Shown here piece by piece: positions 57,003 to 64,000 of a stretch of DNA of 64,000 nt. The position numbers and the translations under genes were made by a program. The stretch comes from Eutrigla gurnardus. Its lineage: Eukaryota; Chordata; Actinopteri; Perciformes; Triglidae. How positions within the stretch are numbered: position 1 is the first letter of the stretch; each line of letters opens with the position of its first letter. The notes under the pieces were generated by a model that had not been told where the DNA came from, ran no database searches, and saw only the letters and a program-made list of their open reading frames with translations. The stretch is from positions 13,148,772 through 13,212,771 of the forward strand of contig OY741271.1 of the NCBI GenBank assembly GCA_963514095.1. Direction: 5' to 3'.

Positions 57003-57320
57003 TATGTCTGTGCAGATTCTTAGTCATCCAGGTCATGGTAATCTTTGAAAGCTTTATCGTGGGCAACTGGACTTGCTTTAGGTTTTTTGAAGATGTTTCG
57101 CCTCTCCTCCGAGAGGCTCCTTCAGTTCTAACTGACTGGTGGGAGGTTTTGTAAACCTAAACTCCCCAATGAGCTGAAACAGCTAAGGGGAACTGCAGAT
57201 ATGAGTACTAATACTCTGCTCTGCTTTAAAGGATTGAGGACCACAGGTCTATCATGAGCAAAACCTGTGTGTCCGTTTTTACCAAAATAAATAGATTGAA
57301 ATAATTTATTGTGTGTAGTT
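57003..57320 (-). repeat. Dispersed teleost repeat with a stem-loop resembling a hammerhead core
   Basis: I recognise the text CAGATTCTTAGTCATCCAGG, GGGCAACTGGACTTGCTTTA and GAGAGGCTCCTTCAGTTCTA as a common fish repeat, possibly from Penelope-like elements. On the - strand, CTGAAGGA (57125-57118) is followed by a perfect 7-bp stem GCCTCTC/GAGAGGC with a 4-nt loop (57117-57100), then GAAAC (57099-57095). Confidence 0.6.
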
Positions 57321-57329
57321 CCTGGAGTT

Positions 57330-58587
57330 GAATTGAAGTTCATGTTGTATTCCAGCAGAGTGGATCGGGCACATCTGGCTGGAAGGCGTAGGTCAGACAG
57401 GACACCTCACAGGTCGCTGCTCTGCAGCACAGCTGGCATTTAAACCACAGACTGACCTAGAAGGAGGGAGGCATAAACACATTCTTACAGGAGCACATAT
57501 TTGCACACACGTATTCACACACATTGAATTGCTGCCAAACATGCACCATGCACTCGCAAAACAAAAATCAGGAATGCTGATTTGCAATTTTCAGTTTATA
57601 TGTGGATTTAGAGCATGATTCAAACTGTATTTCAATGAAGAAACACTATCTCTAAATCTATCTCTAAATCCTCTCGTCTCAGGAATTATGTATCAAAGAT
57701 AAATCAGCAGTGTCCCTCCATGTGTGGTCCCTGGGTTTGCTTTTGTATAATTAACACTTTCTCCATTGGGTGGCGTTTTAGCTCAGGCCTAAGCCTCAAA
57801 CAAAATCAGCAGCGGTCCCGGAGTCTCAGTGCTAACGTTGCTGCTTCTAGAGCAAGGTTCAGCGAGATAACGACAGAGAGGCTGTGGGTCAGGTAGAGGA
57901 GGACTGCTCACATTCACTGTGGTTTGCTGGAAAAAGATGAGCTGGATGAGGAAAGATGGGTAAGGAGTATGTGTTTGTGTGAATGTACAAAGTGCGTGTC
58001 TGTGAGTATCGTGGCTGTTTAGGGAAACAAAACTCCCCTTCTGTGTGGTGCTCCTGCTGCACTGCATGGTGAGGGGTAACAGTGGGAGGTACCGGGTGGT
58101 ACTAAGGGTAAAGCGCACACACAAACACAGATCCACCTGTCTGTCGACCTGGTGTATTCCAACAGCGTTCGGACAAAAACTCCAGCTCTCTGCATTCTGG
58201 CTGCACAGAACAGAAGAGTTGCTCTGTGTCTACACCAGGATGGGACCGCAGCCAAAAAAGTGGAACCCCCCCCCCCACCCTCACATCGGTTTGTCCAGAA
58301 TGCCAGTTTGCCTTAATTGGCGCTCAGCTGAGAGATGACGGGAGGAAGAAAAAGAGAGGAAAGAATGGAGAAAAAGTGAGGCAGAGGGAGGAAGGAAAGC
58401 ATAAGTGAGCATATTTTGGCAGGACTTCAACTGGCTGATGGGGTGAGGAGAAGCTAATGTCAGTGAGAGGCTGGGGAACACACTGCGAATAAGCAACTGC
58501 ATATCTGCTGAACAGACTTGCTGTAGCTATTAGTATGCAGGCTTATGTAATATCAATTTACTGTATTCGCCTGCTCCTTCTGCAGCT

Positions 58588-58619
<32 letters not shown>

Positions 58620-60230
58620 ATGAATACTATATATTAGGGATTTGTTTGATCCAACAGGGTGTATTGTATTGTATATTTATTCCAGAAATGTCATATACAG
58701 AAGTAAGATTAGGAAATTCACTGTGTTCATTTACATTCATAAATCATATTAGAGATTGCTCTTTTTTTGAACACGCCTCCTAAATGTGGTACTGATCGTC
58801 TCCCACACAGGCGATGGTCTGGAAAGACAATACATTCTCCCTGTTTTGGCTCAGACAGAAACACATGTACTGGCGTTCTTATCTTTTAGACAAGCCTTAA
58901 ATCCAGTCCGGTGTGAATGCACATGTTTGGATATCACTTTAGCATTCCAGGTTCTCTCTCTCCACATCTACATAACCATACGTGTGCGGATGAATCATCT
59001 TCAGGGTCTCGTGTGGGAGATGGAGAGAGGGAAGGAAGGGGCGAGGGACCAAAGGATAGAGATAAAAGGAGAGAGATGAATGGGTGTTAATGCACGCCTC
59101 GCCTCACATCCCCCGCTCCCCTCTTCAAGCCAGGGGAGGAACATTTTTTCCATATTTTTGTTAACATTCAAGGCTTCGTACGTGTCTCCCTGGCGTATTT
59201 CGGTGTTCACTTATTCAAATGTTTCATTCCCACCCTGAGAACATGATACTGTAGGTGTTGAACATCAGGCCTAGAAAAAAGATTCTAAATATTTGTAATG
59301 TTATTTCAGAAAAGCACGGATTAATGAAAGCAGAATACACAACAACATCTTCATGTTGGTGGTGTTTTTAGAAGTAGCACTGACAAGTGAATGAACCAAC
59401 CTTATGCAACAAGTACAAATGCCCTCTACTGGGTGTCTTGTAGAAACACACTCTGGCATCCTTGAATTTAAGACCACATTAAAAAGACATTCACTTCGTG
59501 AATTGTTTATGCATCTGAGGAGCAGTGTGTTCTTTATTATTCCTCCGCCACCTTCATGTAGAAAAGCGCAGGCAGCGTTTGCTCAATTTGTAATGCTTTG
59601 CCCTCGGATTGCTCTCTTGGTGTCTTCTTCGTTTTACCTTGTTTCTTTTAAATCCTCTGTTCTGCTGTCAAACGCATTGTTTCTCAATTCCCCCCCCTTT
59701 GATTCGCTTCCCTTTGCTTAGACAGAGTTTGGCAGACATATCGGCATCAGACAAGTGGAGACATTCAGCAGCGTCATTCAATATTCCTCGGGGGAATTGC
59801 CCCTTCAATCACAGTCGCTTAAAGCGTTCATTATAAGCAAAGAAAAGCCGAGATGGAGCAAGGCTGGGAGCAGGAGAGGGAAGGATTGTGATCTCTGTAA
59901 CTGTGCAGTGTTGCATGTTAAACCCAGTGCGTTGTCTGAGAATAAATAATAATTCTATCATTTTGGGATTTCTCTCGCTTGCGATCGACTTTCTTCTTTT
60001 GCATGGTGTAGTTGCTTTATACTTCATACTGTACGTGTTCTCTACTTGTGTGGCTAATGGATGAGGCAGCCAGGCTCCTCTGTTTACCCTCACTGTCCGC
60101 TGGAGATGACAGAAACATCCTGACAGCCATCTGCCACCAGCCTGTCACTGCAGAGAGATGCCGAGACAGCCCTGCCACCCGTTGAAGCGTTTGACAGGTG
60201 CGCTTCAGGAATGTGCGTATGGTGCAAGGT
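57330..60230. other. Intergenic sequence with one TG tract
   Basis: A TG tract at 58591-58618 and short polypurine runs. Several open frames up to about 115 codons show no domain or conserved motif and were not called. Confidence 0.45.
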
Positions 60231-60233
60231 GCT

Positions 60234-60361
60234 TCAGTGCCAGCCGATGCTCAGCCTCTTCTTGTTTCCGTCGATGCCACCGAAGAGATACCTGAGTGGC
60301 AGCTTGTCATTGTTGCAGTAACCATGTGGTTGTGGCTTGTGTGAGCATGGCCTGAGGAATT
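60234..60361 (-). CDS. Possible terminal coding exon, unidentified
   Basis: On the - strand, a good acceptor (ctcttttgcag) opens a 41-codon frame with TGA stop at 60236-60234. It reads FLRPCSHKPQPHGYCNNDKL, then RYLFGGIDGNKKRLSIGWH. Third codon positions in the second half are mostly G or C, as in genes of this window. No upstream exon was found on this strand, and the length could arise by chance. No family recognised. Confidence 0.25.
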
Positions 60362-60594
60362 CTGCAAAAGAGAGATGAGATCGCACGTGTGTCAGGCTGA
60401 AGAAATTACGTTTGTTGGTCAGAAAATAATTGGTGGGGTCTCAGAATACGCCGCATTTCATGACTGCATTAGCAGCAACCTTCCTTCCATGTTCTTGCCT
60501 CTGTTGGTTATATCTTGAGTTCTTTCCCTGGATAAACCTACTATACTGACATGACTGATTGAATCTATAAGGAAGGCTGATAAGTCGTGGGGGG

Positions 60595-60852
60595 GCTGGA
60601 GCCGATCCGTCATTGGGCGAAGGCAGGGTTCACCCTAGACAGGACGCCAGTCTATCACAGGGCCAACATGTAGAGACAGACAACCATTCACACCTACGGG
60701 ACATTTAGAGTCATCAATTAACCTATCCCCATCCTGGAGAACCCAGTGAGAACCCACGGGGAGAACATGCAAACTCCACACAGAAGGAACCCCAACCCAA
60801 ACCCGAAACCCTCTCACTGTGAGGCGACAGTGTTACCCACTACACCACCATG
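60595..60852 (-). repeat. Dispersed teleost repeat, copy 2
   Basis: Same block order as the copy at 24175-24468 (ACATTTAGAGTCATCAATTA, GGGGAGAACATGCAAACTCC, TGTGAGGCGACAGTGTTACC). It extends further on the left, with GGGCTGGAGCCGATCCGTCA and CTAGACAGGACGCCAGTCTA. Confidence 0.85.
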
Positions 60853-61007
60853 AATAGGACGGCTGAATAGTCATAGTGTTGATTGAGATTAATGATGTAA
60901 AGCACACATCGAAATGGTGTTTCGCTATGTTAAGTACATCCTCAGCAGCTTCCAGGTTCAGCATAATCATGACCATGATGATGAAAAGCTTTTTGAAGAA
61001 GGTAGAT

Positions 61008-61059
<52 letters not shown>
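61008..61059. repeat. Compound (TG)n-(GA)n microsatellite
   Basis: About 11 TG units followed by about 14 GA units. Confidence 0.95.
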
Positions 61060-61064
<5 letters not shown>

Positions 61065-61223
61065 TAAAACTAGGGATGCCTAATTTATCGAATATTGATC
61101 GCAATCATGATTTTGGCTTCCCACATTTAAATGAACATAGTTGACGGCCGTTGTTTACATTTTGAAATGCGTGCTTGACTCATGGAAAAACCTGCTGCAT
61201 ATCAAATCAAGCGCTTCCTAAAC

Positions 61224-61634
61224 CAGTGGTCCCCAACCTTTTCTGCTGGGCCCCCCCTTTGTCGATAAAAAAAAAAAATCACCCCCCCATATTTTCATTA
61301 TCCAGATTCCGTTTTATTTTTCCCCAAATTCCGTGTTTTCCATTGACATTTTTCGGAATTCTGTTCTATGTAGAATTAAAGAGATTTTTTTCCCATCAAA
61401 TGGTGTCGAATCATGTGGTTGATGAATCAAAATTCAACAAATCAAGAAGAAATATTCAGAAAATATGAAAAATGTATTAAAGAAACATTCTAGTTCTGAT
61501 TATAATTCCTTGTCATTTAGAGACCATGAACATGTGCATAAATATGCAAATATGTGCAATAATTTATGGAGAGTCATAATATACTTTTACAACCCTGTCA
61601 TAGCTCCCCGCGCCCCCCAGGTGAAAAACCACTG
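61224..61634. mobile_element. Probable hAT (Charlie-like) non-autonomous element
   Basis: The left end CAGTGGTCCCCAACCTTTTC and the right end AAAAACCACTG are typical hAT termini. Pyrimidine-rich blocks CCCCCCC lie just inside both ends, as in this family. An 8-bp target duplication is not intact (TCCTAAAC against CAGTATGT), so the ends have decayed or one is misplaced. Confidence 0.5.
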
Positions 61635-61639
61635 CAGTA

Positions 61640-62400
61640 TGTGTTTACAGAATTCTTGTATCAATGATGATGACGTACCTTCATCTGAGATATGTTTCTT
61701 GATTAGCCCAAAACAGATATTGCCTTGTTATTTTAGCTATAGATGTTATTTGAATAAACTTCCATAAAATTGACTATATAATAATAATATATATTGTTAT
61801 TGTGATTTAAATTGCATACCCTGATTTAATATTTTATCCCCACTCATTGACCACTCATTTATAGGAGCAGTTTCATCTCTCCATTAAACCTGGGATGTCT
61901 TTATTCTATAGGTTTCTTTGGTCAGGCTGCCCCACTGTAATTAATCATGAGGCTCAATGACTTGTGACACAGAAACACACACTCTAAGAATGCCAACATG
62001 CTAGCATTGTGAAATCTGAGACCGCCTGCTCGCTCCATGGAAACAAAAAGTAGAGAAAAAAAACAACGCTCGCTATGCTGGCCCCATGATCATAAATGAC
62101 CCCAGAAGTCAATATGGGAGCAGTCAGGAAAGCCCTCTGGGATGACACATTTATACTCTCACAGACGCCTTTTTTGGGAAATACATGACACCTTCAACCC
62201 AACATGGCCTCCCTTCTGTAAATAGCATTATGTACCATTACGGACCGTGGTGTTACTATTTCCAGGAGAGGCGGATTTCAACTAGAGCGTGTCATTTCGT
62301 CTGGACTCGTATGAGATGAGCTGGGAAACAGAAGGGAAAACAGCTGAGAAGGGAAACAGGAGACAGGAAGAGTGAAAATAAGGGGAGTGGGAACCTTATC
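61640..62400. other. Intergenic or upstream flank, nothing recognised
   Basis: Sequence between the hAT-like element and the CT-rich 5' region of the last gene. No reading frame or repeat is supported. Confidence 0.45.
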
Positions 62401-62439
62401 CTGGAATAGCCAGCAACTAGAGCTGCAGACTCCACCCTT

Positions 62440-63017
62440 CTCACCCCTCCCCTTACTCTCTCTCTCTCTCTTTCTGCCTCGCTATCTCTCTCTCTCTCTC
62501 CCTCTGCGAGGCAGTCTCCTCGTCTGTCATTTGACCAGGCAGTTCACAGAGGCGAGAGCTCAGCACCAAAAAGAAAACAGAGGGGGGAAGAAAGAGAGAC
62601 TGAGGGAAGGGAAGCACATTCGATACAGCAATAAGCTCGCTGGAATGTTTCCTCGGCTATTTATCACCATCTCAAAAACCCTGTGAGGCTGGATTTCTGC
62701 TGCTTTTGTGGACTCTCACTACTTCCTCGGTGTGGATGTGGACTGGAAGTCTGTCTGCAGTCAAGTGAGGAGGAAGAACAACTGACACCTTCTTTGGGAT
62801 TTACACTTTGAGGAGTAAACCTTTACTTGTGTGAGGGGTGAGAGAGGGAGACTTAAGAGACTCTCTCAGAGAGTGCCGGGCCATGCCCACCTCTGCTCAT
62901 GGTTCAACAGCATGAAAGGGGGCCACCATCACCATCGCCACCACCGAGGCTGTGGCTGCCAACACTTGTTCCGTAAAGTCCTGGCCAAGTGTGGCTGCTG
63001 CTATGCCCGAGTCAGAG
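62440..63017 (+). CDS. First coding exon of an unidentified gene leaving the window (His/Cys-rich N-terminus)
   Basis: A CT-rich and purine-rich 5' UTR-like stretch (about 62440-62911) precedes ATG at 62912. The frame runs 35 codons to a consensus donor AGAG|gtcagt (exon end 63017, phase 1). The peptide starts MKGGHHHHRHHRGCGC and goes on QHLFRKVLAKCGCCYARVR. The His run comes from imperfect CAC repeats. The helix LFRKVLAKCGCCYA with clustered Cys resembles palmitoylated, membrane-anchoring N-termini. I do not recognise the gene. Palmitoylated N-terminal exons of voltage-gated calcium-channel beta subunits end similarly and join in phase 1, but that is only a guess. The in-frame stretch upstream (62831-62911) has no ATG. 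Confidence 0.45.

Positions 63018-64000
<983 letters not shown>

Noticed and set aside
62831..62911. N-terminal extension of the His/Cys-rich exon upstream of 62912
   Set aside because: The frame is open, but it begins with GTG and contains no ATG before 62912. It is more likely 5' UTR.

Overview
This is vertebrate genomic DNA, most likely from a teleost fish. The genes are intron-rich and encode animal-specific proteins. (CA)n/(TG)n microsatellites are dense and very long. Several dispersed repeats are ones I recognise from bony-fish genomes: an L2-type LINE tail, a tRNA-derived SINE, hAT-type non-autonomous elements, a piggyBac remnant and two copies of a repeat ending in a 'GAGGCGACAGTG' block. 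No bacterial-type operons, tRNAs, rRNAs or CRISPR arrays were seen.

Layout. (1) 1 to about 8.2 kb, + strand: the 3' end of kmt2d, the H3K4 methyltransferase MLL2/MLL4, covering the extended PHD, FYRN/FYRC, Win motif, SET and post-SET, followed by a roughly 3 kb 3' UTR. (2) 8.2 to 9.6 kb: a short intergenic stretch with a candidate + strand promoter/first exon and a complete 143-bp hAT-type MITE. (3) About 9.6 to 23.8 kb, - strand: acvr1b (ALK4), nine coding exons giving a 496-residue protein, with an 8.1 kb repeat-rich intron 1. (4) About 27.0 to 37.8 kb, - strand: acvrl1 (ALK1), nine coding exons giving a 503-residue protein, plus a probable non-coding first exon near 37.3 kb. (5) 41.0 to about 45 kb, - strand: ankrd33-type ankyrin-repeat gene, four coding exons giving a 446-residue protein. 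(6) 45 to 64 kb: a gene-poor stretch with repeats, a piggyBac remnant, three weak candidate exons, and near 62.9 kb the probable first coding exon of an unidentified + strand gene that leaves the window.

The acvr1b-acvrl1-ankrd33 neighbourhood matches the order I know from human 12q13, where KMT2D lies on the same arm. The two receptors are a tandem pair of TGF-beta-superfamily type I receptors. Their L45 loops predict opposite Smad branches: ALK4 the Activin/Nodal Smad2/3 branch, ALK1 the BMP9/10 Smad1/5/9 branch.

The coding exons of the three minus-strand genes were assembled by hand from splice sites. Each sums to a multiple of three, which supports the models. No clear case for a wholly new system was found. 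The best second-look items are the hAT MITE with perfect 8-bp target-site duplications, a hammerhead-like core inside a dispersed repeat, a GC-AG intron in acvrl1, an overlapping uORF at the acvr1b start, and the His/Cys-rich first exon at the right edge.
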